From assembly GCA_902800925.1 (NCBI GenBank), contig CADCGD010000012.1, positions 1 to 64,000 of the forward strand: DNA of 64,000 nt, in the 5' to 3' direction. Positions 34,737-43,535 of the stretch are shown here, piece by piece. The notes under the pieces were generated by a model. The model did no database searches, was not told the DNA's origin, and worked only from the letters and a program-made list of their open reading frames with translations. Origin of the DNA: an uncultured Bacteroidales bacterium (GTDB lineage: Bacteria > Bacteroidota > Bacteroidia > Bacteroidales > Bacteroidaceae). Each line of letters begins with the position of its first letter. Position 1 is the stretch's first letter. A program made the position numbers and the translations under genes.

Positions 34737-35627
34737 CTTACGCTTCCAACACCGGATCCTCCAATAAAGGCGTTTGTAATAAAAATCAATCCACCTATAT
34801 TTCAATTCGATGAGCCATGATCTGTAGATTTTCCCTTCTGTAACAGCGGTTTCCACACTATCATATTTCTTCTTGTAATCATAATCACCACCACCCAAAT
34901 AAAAAGCGGTTTTACCTTTTGAAATCAGTTTTTCCAAAACCATCTCATATGCCATCATACCTGGTGAATACTTTGATAGTTCCTTGTCGTATGACAAATT
35001 CTCCAAATAAACTATAGGACATTGTTCACAAGTTAGTATCATTGCTGCAATTTGCTCTCCGAAATATAGGATATAGACGTTTGAAACATGATATCTGTCT
35101 AAGTATTCTTTCCATGTCAGATTGTATCTAATATGATGAGTATTCTGCTTCATTTCAAAATACGCCGCTATAATGTCACATGAAATACTATCATTCTCAT
35201 ACTCCACCATTTCAATTTTTCCATAATCCACCTCTGCTTTCTTCTTTTTTCTGCTCATAGTGTTCCGACTTTTAGCAGAAATACACATTTTTAGTTCTTC
35301 ATATGATTTAGGAATTATCAAATGATAATGGTTCTTTGCAATAAAGACTTTATCAGAGACAACATTGAAAAAAGATATATACTCAATGTTTCTATAATTA
35401 TGGAATAAGAATAATGCTATTTCATCAAAATCGCATTTGGAAATAGTCATCATCCACGCTCCAACTTCAGCATGGTTGTCAAACAATTGTACTTCTAGTT
35501 GATAATCATGCTTTTCATTTTGAATACGCAGAATTATGAAATCTTTGCTAAAAAGATCAATTCTATTATATATGAAATTAGGAACGATCTTTGTAAAATC
35601 GTATTTTTCACTTAATTGTTGTACCAT
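34725..35627 (-). CDS. GNAT/FemAB-like acetyltransferase (CelD/BcsL type)
   Basis: 300 residues from ATG 35627; an upstream ATG at 35669 would add 14 residues but overlap the preceding gene by 58 nt. The C-terminal part has the Acetyltransf_6 pattern: SRNTMSRKKKKAEVDYG, YILYFGEQIAAMILTCE, SYDKELSKYSPGMMAYEMVLEKLISKGKTAFYLGGGDYDYKKKY. Probably transfers an acyl or aminoacyl group to a sugar of the polymer (inference). AT-rich and on the opposite strand to the rest of the locus. Confidence 0.75.
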   Translation of the reverse strand: MVQQLSEKYDFTKIVPNFIYNRIDLFSKDFIILRIQNEKHDYQLEVQLFDNHAEVGAWMMTISKCDFDEIALFLFHNYRNIEYISFFNVVSDKVFIAKNHYHLIIPKSYEELKMCISAKSRNTMSRKKKKAEVDYGKIEMVEYENDSISCDIIAAYFEMKQNTHHIRYNLTWKEYLDRYHVSNVYILYFGEQIAAMILTCEQCPIVYLENLSYDKELSKYSPGMMAYEMVLEKLISKGKTAFYLGGGDYDYKKKYDSVETAVTEGKIYRSWLIELKYRWIDFYYKRLYWRIRCWKRKLFA

Positions 35628-36655
35628 AAGCTCTTTTGATTCAAAAATGGTGCAGACATCAATCTCCACACAACAATTCGTATTTTATCAAACAATATAG
35701 AAATAATAAAAACAGCAATAATAAATCCAGAAACATATATAAAGAACTCTGCACCTGTACAAACTTCAAACCAATGCTTTATAACATCAACGTAATAGGG
35801 ATGAAAAATGGCTGGAGAGCAATGAACCAAATAAACCGCAAAAGAAGATACTGAAATCCAATTAATAATAGTACTTTGAAATGACAACTTTGTAAAAAAC
35901 AAAAAGAAATAAACAGAGCTCAGAATAACCATCGGAGATGAATATAAGAACAATACTGTACCACTCTTGTCAAAAAAATATGTAGATGCAAGAGAAAAAA
36001 ATAATGTAAGTAAAGATATTGTAATATACAAAGAGATGTCAACAGTTTTGTTGAATTGCATAAATCTGTTTGGGTATTGTCTCATATATCTCGCTAAGAG
36101 ATATAATCCCATAAATGATAATGGAGAATATCCACTAGAGAACCAACCGCAACTGTTATAAAACCCATATATTGTTTGAACAAAATAGAAAGATATCAAG
36201 AAGGATTTCACTTGGAATCTATCGCATTTTTCTACAAAAGCATTCAGAACTGGAGCAAACAGATATAAAATAATATATGCCCTTACAAACCAATATGATC
36301 CATATTTGAACATAACTAAATCTATCCACTCATTAGAAGTCATGGGATTAGTTAGCCCCAAAATATACATTATGAAATATATGGTTATACAGATAAACAA
36401 TATTTGGAAAACAAACTCTGCAAAACGGTAAAATCGGGTTTGAATTCCAAACCAACCAGAAATTAAGACAAATGAGTTAACACAGACTTCTGAAAAAGAC
36501 TCACATAAACCTCGTATAAATGCTCCTCCGATAGAAGATTCAATATCTGTTTTTGAAGGAGGGTCCAATGACACATAACTCGCATGAGTTATTAGTACTA
36601 GTAGCATTGAGACTATTCTTAACAATTCTATATTTGAATCTCTTTTTTTTATCAT
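35612..36655 (-). CDS. Acyltransferase family 3 membrane protein
   Basis: 347 residues from ATG 36655 (MIKKRDSNIELLRIVSMLLVLITHASYVSL). Ten or so transmembrane helices; NIELLRIVSMLLVLITH holds the motif and His of the OafA/EpsH-like Acyl_transf_3 family, which O-acetylates polysaccharides. The in-frame ATG at 36676 overlaps the -7 box and is rejected. Transcribed against the rest of the locus with the GNAT gene. Confidence 0.85.
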   Translation of the reverse strand: MIKKRDSNIELLRIVSMLLVLITHASYVSLDPPSKTDIESSIGGAFIRGLCESFSEVCVNSFVLISGWFGIQTRFYRFAEFVFQILFICITIYFIMYILGLTNPMTSNEWIDLVMFKYGSYWFVRAYIILYLFAPVLNAFVEKCDRFQVKSFLISFYFVQTIYGFYNSCGWFSSGYSPLSFMGLYLLARYMRQYPNRFMQFNKTVDISLYITISLLTLFFSLASTYFFDKSGTVLFLYSSPMVILSSVYFFLFFTKLSFQSTIINWISVSSFAVYLVHCSPAIFHPYYVDVIKHWFEVCTGAEFFIYVSGFIIAVFIISILFDKIRIVVWRLMSAPFLNQKSLWYNN

Positions 36656-36673
36656 ATTCAAATTATTATACTG

Positions 36674-36681
36674 CAAAAATA
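36674..36681 (-). promoter_or_regulatory. -7 box of the acyltransferase-GNAT pair
   Basis: Minus-strand TATTTTTG, 18 nt before ATG 36655. Confidence 0.5.
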
Positions 36682-36723
36682 TAATTTTTCGCTTTAATTA
36701 GCAAACAAATCCAAATATTTTTG

Positions 36724-36731
36724 TATTTTTG
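36724..36731 (+). promoter_or_regulatory. -7 box of the SGNH hydrolase gene
   Basis: TATTTTTG, leaving a leader of about 75 nt; divergent from the promoter at 36674. Confidence 0.4.
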
Positions 36732-36813
36732 TACCAAATAAAATATAATTATGATAAAAGAGTAATTGTTAGGTATTATTTTTATTGTATAAAAACGTCT
36801 TATCTAGAAACTA

Positions 36814-37602
36814 ATGAAATACAAATTTATAATACTTCTCGTTATGATCATAAGCATTTGCATCATTGGGAGAGTTAAATGCCTATCATATTATGCACCT
36901 GCCAAGGAACGTCCAATATATCAGACGATTCAACATCATGACGATACGATTCGTATTGCCTACATTGGTGATAGTTGGGCATATGGTCATCAGTTTCATC
37001 AATGCTGTATAAAAGAATTACTTGAAAACAATCTACAGCGTCCCGTCATCGTGAATTCATATGGAATAGGAGGATTAACCAGTAAGGAGATTTATCATGC
37101 ATTTTTCGAGCTAGACAGTTTTAGGCATTTCATTGAGAAAGGGTATGATTTCTGTTTTATCTCTGCCGGTATAAACGATACAAATAAAAAGATGAGCGCA
37201 TCTTACTACCAAAAAAGTATGGATTGTATCATACAATTCATGTTGACCAACCATATTCATCCTATTATTCAGGAGATACCAGATTATAATATACATAGTG
37301 TATTTGAAAGACAAACAACGAAAGATAAAATCATCCGACATATATCTATGTTTGTTAATAGAACAGATATTGATTGTAAGCAAGTATTTCGAAACGCATT
37401 AGATGAATTAATACAAGAAAAAGGCTATCAAGACAAAATTAGCATTATTCGGTATAAATCATGGAACAAAGACTATGAGAAGGATCTGAACATGTTATAT
37501 ACTGACGACCAGATGCATTTGAACGAAAAAGGCTATACATTATTAGACCGTGTTATAGCCAAGGATATTATCGCCTTACAAACAACATTAAAAGATAATT
37601 GA
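36814..37602 (+). CDS. SGNH/GDSL esterase, secreted or membrane-anchored
   Basis: 262 residues. N-terminal hydrophobic helix (about 4-22). SGNH blocks: IAYIGDSWAYGH (nucleophile Ser), GIGG, FISAGINDTN and DDQMHLNEKGY (catalytic Asp/His). Likely removes or transfers O-acetyl groups on the exported glycan. Last intact gene of the polysaccharide locus, AT-rich. Confidence 0.87.
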   Translation: MKYKFIILLVMIISICIIGRVKCLSYYAPAKERPIYQTIQHHDDTIRIAYIGDSWAYGHQFHQCCIKELLENNLQRPVIVNSYGIGGLTSKEIYHAFFELDSFRHFIEKGYDFCFISAGINDTNKKMSASYYQKSMDCIIQFMLTNHIHPIIQEIPDYNIHSVFERQTTKDKIIRHISMFVNRTDIDCKQVFRNALDELIQEKGYQDKISIIRYKSWNKDYEKDLNMLYTDDQMHLNEKGYTLLDRVIAKDIIALQTTLKDN

Positions 37603-37603
37603 G

Positions 37604-37684
37604 CATGTTACCTTTGGAGGAGGATTAGCAGAATACAAATACTACGATATTGCACCTGTTATTGAGAAAGTGATGGGATTCTGA
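37604..37684 (+). pseudogene. glf: 3' stump of a UDP-galactopyranose mutase gene
   Basis: Directly after the SGNH stop, this frame reads HVTFGGGLAEYKYYDIAPVIEKVMGF and then a stop. This is the C-terminal end of Glf (usual HVTFGGRLAEYKYYDM...VIExAL). Nothing upstream of it belongs to Glf. It looks like a scar from cassette replacement at the locus border. Confidence 0.75.
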
Positions 37685-37701
37685 ATTAATTCTAAATATT
37701 C

Positions 37702-37732
37702 TTGCTGTTATCAATCATAATTTGTACCTTTG
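37702..37732 (+). promoter_or_regulatory. Promoter of the BtuB-like receptor
   Basis: TTG 37702-37704, 20-nt spacer, TACCTTTG 37725-37732; rules out the upstream in-frame start. No room for a cobalamin riboswitch. Confidence 0.65.
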
Positions 37733-37756
37733 CACCTGTTTTTTCAAGGTAACATT

Positions 37757-39862
37757 ATGTACAAAGCACTTTTCAACCAGCGCAAGGCCCTCCGCTTCCG
37801 CTATTTTTCGCGGAAGGGATATGCCTTGTTTGCCTGTTTGGGACGCGTCGTCACCATCGGCGTGCTGAGCATAGCAACCCTACGCGCAGCAGCTGCCACC
37901 ACAACCGACACACTGAGTGTGGTGGGCGCTAGCGTGGGTGGCGATTTTGTCGCAAACATCCCAGACAAGGAGGCAACGCTCGACGACGTCGAGGTGACGG
38001 GCTCACGCGCACCGCTTGCACTTGGGCAAGCCGCGAGAATGGTCACTGTACTGAGCCGTGAAGAGATTCAGGCGGCGCCAGTACAAAGTATTAACGATTT
38101 GCTAAAGTATACCGTAGGCGTTGACGTCCGCCAGCGCGGACCTATCGGTGCCCAGACGGATGTCGGCATCCGGGGAGGAACGAGCGAGCAGATAACCATC
38201 CTGCTGAACGGCATCAACATCTGTGACCCGCAGACGGGGCACAACGCCTTCGACCTGCCCTGCGACTTGAGCGACATCGAGCGCATCGAGGTGCTGGAGG
38301 GGCCTGCCGGACGCGTGTATGGCACGTCGTCGCTGATGGGAGCGATTAACGTCGTTACACGACGAAATGAGAAAGGAGAAAGGAGAAATGAGAAATGGGA
38401 AGGAGCGGCACGGTTGGAAGGCGGGTCGTATGGTTATCTGTCAACAGCAGGGCGCATTGCTCTTACCTCTAAACTCTTACCACTCACCTCTCAACTCTCC
38501 GCGAGCTACACCCGCAGCGACGGCTACCAGCGTGCCAAGTCGGGAGCGCTGAACAGCGACTATTCGGGCGGAAAGGTGTACTATCAAGGAGGATACGACA
38601 CAAAAGACATCCGCATCGACTGGCATGCAGGACTGTCCATGAAGGGGTTCGGTTCGAACACGTTCTACAGTGCCAAGTTCGACGAACAATACGAGAAAAC
38701 CACGAAGATATATACGGCCATTAAGGGCGAAGCCAAAGGATGGTTTCACCTCAGCCCATCCGTCTACTGGAATCGCTCGCACGACCGTTTTGAACTTATC
38801 CGAGGGTCGGAAGACAAGGTGCCTTTCAATTACCACCGCACCGACGTGTTAGGCATCAACCTGAACAGCTATTTCGACTGGCAGCTGGGCCGTACAGCCG
38901 TTGGAGCCGAGTTCCGCAACGAGGACATTGTGAGCGGCAATCTGGGAGAACCCCTGAACAAGCCCATACCCATCAGCGGGACAGACCGCGACTACCTGTA
39001 CGGACTGAACCGCTCGAACCTGTCGTTCCACCTGGAGCATAACATCCTGCTCAGCCGATTCACGCTGTCGGCAGGTTTCCTCGCCATCAAGAATACGTGG
39101 AACCAGATGCCGTTTACCATCTATCCGGGCATCGACGCCAGCTATCGAATAGGCAACAACTGGAAGGTCTATGTCTCGTACAACGAGTCGTTGCGCATGC
39201 CGTCGTTCACCGAGCTCTATTATAGCGTAGGCGGTCATAAGGCAGACAAATACCTGAAGCCCGAAGAACTGAGAGCCGTCGAGGGCGGCGTCAAGTACGC
39301 TGGTCTGTGGCTGACGATGAAAGCCAGCATGTTCCACCACCACTGCCGCAACATGATAGACTGGATTCTCGACCCGACAGAAGCCGAGCCAATATGGAAG
39401 AGCGTCAACTATACGAAGGTGAACACCCTCGGGGTTGAAGCCTCTGCCACCCTGAATCTTGAACAGTTGCTCCACATCAAACGTTCCTCATTCAACATCC
39501 AGTATTGCTATATGGACCAGGACAAAGCAGGCACGGGTGACATCCAAACCCAGTCCACACTGGAGTATCTACGCCACAAGTTGGTGGCCCAGCTGCAGTT
39601 GCACCTGATAGCAGGACTCGACCTTGGGGTAAAGTATCGGCTGCAAAAGCGAACTGGCAATTACACCACAAACGCAGGCGAGGTGAAGCCATACCACACC
39701 TACAACCTCGTAGACGCACGACTTTCCTGGAATGCCGACACCTATTCTATATATATGGAGGCCAACAACTTGTTCAACAAGAAGTATGTGGACTATGGCA
39801 ATGTGCAACAGCCTGGCACTTGGCTGACGGCGGGAGTCAAATACAACATCAATCTATGGTAA
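37757..39862 (+). CDS. TonB-dependent receptor, BtuB-like
   Basis: 701 residues from ATG 37757. N-terminal signal sequence after a basic start, plug domain with DDVEVTGSRAP (TonB-box region), VLSREEIQAAPVQSINDLLKYTVGVDVRQRG, DVGIRGGTSEQITILLNGINI and IERIEVLEGPAGRVYGTSSLMGAINVVTRR, then a 22-strand barrel ending NNLFNKKYVDYGNVQQPGTWLTAGVKYNINLW. The plug resembles vitamin B12 receptors, but no B12 riboswitch or transporter gene adjoins, so the ligand is open. Two microrepeat tracts sit inside the coding sequence (38364-38402, 38461-38500). Confidence 0.88.
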   Translation: MYKALFNQRKALRFRYFSRKGYALFACLGRVVTIGVLSIATLRAAAATTTDTLSVVGASVGGDFVANIPDKEATLDDVEVTGSRAPLALGQAARMVTVLSREEIQAAPVQSINDLLKYTVGVDVRQRGPIGAQTDVGIRGGTSEQITILLNGINICDPQTGHNAFDLPCDLSDIERIEVLEGPAGRVYGTSSLMGAINVVTRRNEKGERRNEKWEGAARLEGGSYGYLSTAGRIALTSKLLPLTSQLSASYTRSDGYQRAKSGALNSDYSGGKVYYQGGYDTKDIRIDWHAGLSMKGFGSNTFYSAKFDEQYEKTTKIYTAIKGEAKGWFHLSPSVYWNRSHDRFELIRGSEDKVPFNYHRTDVLGINLNSYFDWQLGRTAVGAEFRNEDIVSGNLGEPLNKPIPISGTDRDYLYGLNRSNLSFHLEHNILLSRFTLSAGFLAIKNTWNQMPFTIYPGIDASYRIGNNWKVYVSYNESLRMPSFTELYYSVGGHKADKYLKPEELRAVEGGVKYAGLWLTMKASMFHHHCRNMIDWILDPTEAEPIWKSVNYTKVNTLGVEASATLNLEQLLHIKRSSFNIQYCYMDQDKAGTGDIQTQSTLEYLRHKLVAQLQLHLIAGLDLGVKYRLQKRTGNYTTNAGEVKPYHTYNLVDARLSWNADTYSIYMEANNLFNKKYVDYGNVQQPGTWLTAGVKYNINLW
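38364..38402 (+). repeat. Purine microrepeat inside the receptor gene
   Basis: GAAATGAGAAAGGAGAAAGG then GAAATGAGAAATGGGA, translated RRNEKGERRNEKWEG at a plug/barrel junction; resembles the gap microrepeats. Confidence 0.5.
38461..38500 (+). repeat. Pyrimidine microrepeat inside the receptor gene
   Basis: TCTTACCTCTAAACTCTTAC followed by CACTCACCTCTCAACTCTCC: repeats of (C)TCTNAC, translated LTSKLLPLTSQLSAS. Confidence 0.45.
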
Positions 39863-40437
39863 CTATGATGACACGCCTGCTAACCATGATGCTGATGCTG
39901 CAAGGCATCAGTGTCATGGCCCAGCAGCTGAAGCCAGCCGACCTGCTGTTCCATGTGGCGCCAGCAGCCAACCAGATTACAAACGTCACGCCTGGCATGA
40001 TAGACCACGTAGCCATTGTGATGAACAAGGACAGCGTGATAGAGGCCAAGCACAGGGGTGTCGTCATAACCCCACTCGACTCACTACGCCATCAGGAGGG
40101 CTATTATCTCATTGGGCGTGTCCAGCATGCAGACAGCCGCCAGTCGTTGGTCAATGCCCGCCGCTATCTGGGGCGCAGCTACGATTTTGTTTTCCTGGCT
40201 GACAATGACGACATCTACTGTTCTGAATTGGTACAGCTGTCAATGGTAGACTGCCAAGGGAAACGCCTATTTACCACTGTTCCCATGTCGTTCCACGACG
40301 CCACAGGCCACATTACCGACTACTGGATTCAATTCTACGCTCAGCGAGGCATGGCCGTACCAGAAGGACAACCCGGCACGAATCCTGCCGAGTTGTCACA
40401 ACGTAAACTTATCAAAATCATTGGGAGATTACACTAA
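39856..40437 (+). CDS. YiiX/NlpC-P60-like cysteine hydrolase, secreted
   Basis: 193 residues from ATG 39856, which overlaps the receptor stop by 7 nt (ATG 39865 also possible). Signal peptide TRLLTMMLMLQGISVMAQ. The permuted papain-like fold is suggested by the His in MIDHVAIVMNKDSVIEA and the Cys in DDIYCSELVQLS. YiiX/YebB family; may cleave peptides or lipids in the envelope. Translation is coupled to the receptor. It overlaps the convergent cobW-like gene by 9 nt. Confidence 0.8.
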   Translation: MVTMMTRLLTMMLMLQGISVMAQQLKPADLLFHVAPAANQITNVTPGMIDHVAIVMNKDSVIEAKHRGVVITPLDSLRHQEGYYLIGRVQHADSRQSLVNARRYLGRSYDFVFLADNDDIYCSELVQLSMVDCQGKRLFTTVPMSFHDATGHITDYWIQFYAQRGMAVPEGQPGTNPAELSQRKLIKIIGRLH

Positions 40438-41613
40438 ACAGAAGTCAAGGTCGGCAGTAAGCTGTTCCTTGTCCAGATGTTGGCCTATGAACACCAGTTT
40501 CTGCATACGGTCGCCGTACTGGTCGTCCCAGTCGCGACGCAGCTGGTCGTTCTGGGCCATCATCATTTCCAGCTCGTCCTTAGACATCGTGGCATACCAC
40601 TGACCGGCATTGGTCAACGACACCTGACGGCCCGCCTGTTCGAAGAGGTAGCAGGTCTCTTCCTCGCCTTTGAAATAGCAGATGCCCTTGGCGCGGATAA
40701 TGTTCTTAGGCCACTTGCGAGCCACGAAATCGTCGAAGAATCCGAGGTTGAACGGGCGACGGACATAATAGACAAAGGTGCCTATGCCATATTCCTCAGC
40801 CTCGCCTTCGTCGTGGTGATGATGGTGATGCTCGTGATGATGTTCGTGCTCGTCGTCATCGTCGTCGTCATCGTCATGATCATGCTCCAACTCATGAATC
40901 CAGGTGGCAGACGTTGCCACTTCTTCAAAGTTGAACTTCTCGGTATGCAGAATCTGGTTGAGGTCGATGTTGCCATAGTCGCACTCAATGATGTCGGCCT
41001 TCGGCTGGATGGCTCGGATAATCTGCTTCACCTCAGCCAATTCCTCCTTCGACACCTCAGAAGCCTTGTTCAGCAGGATGATGTTACAGAACTCAATCTG
41101 CTGAATCACCAGATTCTCGATATCCTCCTCGTCTATGTTCTTACGCATCAGGTCGTTGCCGTTCTTGAACTCGTCGCGCATGCGGAGTGCATCGACCACG
41201 GTGACGATGCAGTCCAACTGCAGATAGCCGTCCTTTACATAATCAGGACCCAGCGACGGAATATTGATGATGGTCTGCGCAATAGGCGCCGGTTCGCAAA
41301 TGCCACTGGCCTCGATAACGATGTAGTCGAAGCGGTGCATGCGGGTAATGTCACGCAACTGCTCCACCAAGTCCATCTTCAGCGTGCAACAGATGCAGCC
41401 GTTCTGCAAAGCTACCAGCGAGTCGTCCTTCTGACCCACTACTCCACCCTTTTCTATCAGGTCGGCGTCGATGTTCACCTCGCCAATATCATTGACGATG
41501 ACTGCAAACTTAATACCCTCCTGATTCTTCAGGATGCGATTCAACAGCGTGGTCTTGCCACTGCCCAGATAACCCGTCAGCAACAGGACGGGAATATTCT
41601 TGATTGGTTCCAT
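40429..41613 (-). CDS. CobW/P47K-family metal chaperone GTPase (ZNG1/YjiA type)
   Basis: 394 residues. G3E GTPase: Walker A LLTGYLGSGKTTLLNRIL, metal site GCICCTLK (near 72), VIEASGICEPAPIAQT, NKxD-like LLNKASE. A very acidic/His linker (about 244-272, DDDDDDDD then EHEHHHEHHHHHHD) precedes the C-terminal CobW_C domain (RPFNLGFF, AKGICYFKG). Members insert zinc or another metal into client proteins. It has its own promoter (41645-41676). No zinc-uptake genes are adjacent. Confidence 0.9.
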   Translation of the reverse strand: MEPIKNIPVLLLTGYLGSGKTTLLNRILKNQEGIKFAVIVNDIGEVNIDADLIEKGGVVGQKDDSLVALQNGCICCTLKMDLVEQLRDITRMHRFDYIVIEASGICEPAPIAQTIINIPSLGPDYVKDGYLQLDCIVTVVDALRMRDEFKNGNDLMRKNIDEEDIENLVIQQIEFCNIILLNKASEVSKEELAEVKQIIRAIQPKADIIECDYGNIDLNQILHTEKFNFEEVATSATWIHELEHDHDDDDDDDDEHEHHHEHHHHHHDEGEAEEYGIGTFVYYVRRPFNLGFFDDFVARKWPKNIIRAKGICYFKGEEETCYLFEQAGRQVSLTNAGQWYATMSKDELEMMMAQNDQLRRDWDDQYGDRMQKLVFIGQHLDKEQLTADLDFCLV

Positions 41614-41644
41614 TTTCTTTATTCGTTTATTCTTTTTTGGCGTG

Positions 41645-41676
41645 CAAAGTTAGTCCTTTTTTATGAGTTTTGCAAA
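41645..41676 (-). promoter_or_regulatory. Promoter of the CobW-like gene
   Basis: Minus-strand TTTG 41676-41673, 20-nt spacer, TAACTTTG 41652-41645. Confidence 0.65.
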
Positions 41677-41720
41677 CTCAGCCTTACATTATTTAAATTG
41701 GTTCGTAAAAAACTCTTAAA

Positions 41721-41748
41721 TTATCAATTCTCAATTATCAATTCTCAA
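41721..41748 (+). repeat. Two perfect 14-nt tandem copies TTATCAATTCTCAA
   Basis: Copies at 41721 and 41735, plus a partial third, just upstream of the pgk promoter. Confidence 0.7.
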
Positions 41749-41758
41749 TTAAATATTG

Positions 41759-41766
41759 TATCTTTG
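41759..41766 (+). promoter_or_regulatory. -7 box of pgk
   Basis: TATCTTTG, giving a leader of about 115 nt before ATG 41888. No clear TTTG at -33. Confidence 0.5.
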
Positions 41767-41887
41767 CAAAAGTTTTTGCGAGAACAGGCGGAACTCAGCA
41801 TAACAAGCAAGCTTGATTCTGCATTCGTTTGCACTGTCCTTGCAATCGTTTTTGGAGAAGATAACATTTTTAATAATACAAAGCATT

Positions 41888-43149
41888 ATGACAATCAATG
41901 AATTCAACTTTGCCGGTAAGAAGGCAATCGTACGTGTAGACTTCAACGTACCCCTGGACGAGAATGGTAAGATTACTGACGACACCCGTATCCGCGGTGC
42001 CCTGCCCACCCTGAAGAAGATTCTGAACGATGGTGGTGCTGTCATCATCATGTCACATATGGGTAAGCCCAAGGGTAAGGTGGACATGAAGAAGTCTCTG
42101 GGTCAGATTCGTGAGGCTGTGGAAAAGGCTCTGGGTGTTCCCGTTGCTTTCGCTCCTGACTGCGCTAAGGCTGCTGACGCTGCTGCTGCCCTGAAGATGG
42201 GTGAGGCTCTGCTGCTGGAGAACCTGCGCTTCTATCCCGAGGAAGAGGGTAAGCCCGTAGGTCTGGAGAAGGGTACTCCTGAGTTCGACGAGGCTAAGAA
42301 GGCCTTGAAGGTTTCTCAGAAGGAGTTCGCTAAGACTTTGGCTTCTTACGCTGACTGCTACGTCATGGACGCCTTCGGTACCGCTCACCGCAAGCACGCT
42401 TCTACCGCTGTCATCGCTGACTACTTCGACGCTGACAACAAGATGCTGGGCCTGCTGATGGAGAAGGAGGTTCAGGCTGTTGACAATGTGCTCAGCAACA
42501 TCAAGCGTCCTTTCGTTGCCATCATGGGTGGTTCTAAGGTATCTTCTAAGATTGGTATCATCGAGAACCTGTTGATAAGCTTATCCTTTGCGGTGGTATG
42601 ACCTACACCTTCGCTAAGGCTCACGGTGGTGAGATTGGTGACTCTATCGTTGAGATGGACAAGCTGGATGTAGCTCTGGGTGTTGAGGAACTGGCTAAGA
42701 AGAATGGCGTAGAGCTCGTTCTGGGCAGCGACTGCACAGCTACCAACGGTCTCGACTTCGACACCATGAGCGTGAAGCCCGGTGCTGAGATTATCACCTG
42801 CCCTGCAAACAACGTACCTGCTGGTTTCGAGGGTGTTGACGCTGGTCCTGAGAGCCAGAAGGCATTCGCTGAGGCTATCAAGGGTGCTAAGACCATCCTG
42901 TGGAACGGTCCTGCTGGTGTCTTCGAGTGCGATACCTTCACTCCTGGTAGCCGCGCTATCGGTGACGCTATCGCTCAGGCTACTGCTGAGGGGGCCTTCT
43001 CACTGATTGGTGGTGGTGACTCTGTGGCTTGTGTTAACAAGTTCGGTCTGGCCGACAAGGTTAGCTACATCTCTACTGGTGGTGGTGCTCTGCTCGAGGC
43101 TATCGAGGGCAAAGTTCTGCCTGGTGTAGCTGCCATTAAGGGTGAGTAA
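41888..43149 (+). pseudogene. pgk: Phosphoglycerate kinase, interrupted by a frameshift
   Basis: Glycolytic enzyme making ATP from 1,3-bisphosphoglycerate. First frame: [27 protein letters not shown] to [16 protein letters not shown] (about residue 229). Second frame resumes with [22 protein letters not shown] and runs to a normal C-terminus ([28 protein letters not shown]). The expected [12 protein letters not shown] needs about ten more bases at 42570-42580; what remains is the palindrome GATAAGCTTATC. Codon use is that of a highly expressed gene and both halves look unmutated, so the lesion is recent or an assembly error. Confidence 0.9.
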
Positions 43150-43175
43150 TACAAACAAACGTTTACGTTAAAAAT

Positions 43176-43204
43176 ATCCCGATATGTGAATAGCGTATCG
43201 GGAT
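43176..43204 (+). terminator. pgk terminator
   Basis: ATCCCGATA (43176-43184), 11-nt loop, TATCGGGAT (43196-43204), then TTTT. The next promoter starts 7 nt later. Confidence 0.85.
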
Positions 43205-43210
43205 TTTTCG

Positions 43211-43218
43211 TACCTTTG
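43211..43218 (+). promoter_or_regulatory. -7 box of the 84-residue protein gene
   Basis: TACCTTTG directly after the pgk terminator; leader of about 40 nt. Confidence 0.6.
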
Positions 43219-43265
43219 CATCAGAAAAAGAAAACGAATACTTAAAAACTAATCGCTAAAACATT

Positions 43266-43520
43266 ATGAGCAAGAAATTTCTGATTGGAGACCGCACGAA
43301 AGATGAGTGGATCTCAGTATTGGACACCGAGAACAAGAAACTGGAGTTTACCAACCACCTCGCCTCTGCAAAGGAGTTCAAGGGCTTCGAGGACACTAAG
43401 GGTGAACTGAAGAAGTTGCAGGAGCAGACCGGTGGATACTTTGAGGACCTGCAGGTCTACGTGCTGGGCGAAGACGGTAAAGCCCATCGTCCTGACGAAC
43501 GCGACATGATGGCTTGGTAA
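43266..43520 (+). CDS. Conserved-looking small cytosolic protein, unknown function
   Basis: 84 residues, no signal or membrane segment. MSKKFLIGDRTKDEWISVLDTENKKLEFTNH... with many charged residues, a helix (KGELKKLQEQTGGYFEDL) and the end DERDMMAW. Own promoter and own terminator, codon use like neighbouring genes, so it is a real single-gene unit. Not recognised. Confidence 0.75.
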   Translation: MSKKFLIGDRTKDEWISVLDTENKKLEFTNHLASAKEFKGFEDTKGELKKLQEQTGGYFEDLQVYVLGEDGKAHRPDERDMMAW

Positions 43521-43535
43521 GAAAACGAAGGATCA

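Noticed and set aside
37685..37756. Cobalamin riboswitch upstream of the BtuB-like gene
   Set aside because: The leader is only about 20 nt and has no B12-box.
38364..38500. Foreign insertion in the receptor gene
   Set aside because: Frame and barrel continue without break; treated as microrepeat expansion only.
40850..40890. CRISPR-like or microsatellite repeat (tcgtcatcgtcgtcgtcatc)
   Set aside because: It is the Asp codon run in the CobW linker.
40477..41901. 474-residue plus-strand frame opposite the CobW gene
   Set aside because: Antisense shadow; the minus frame has clear CobW motifs and its own promoter.
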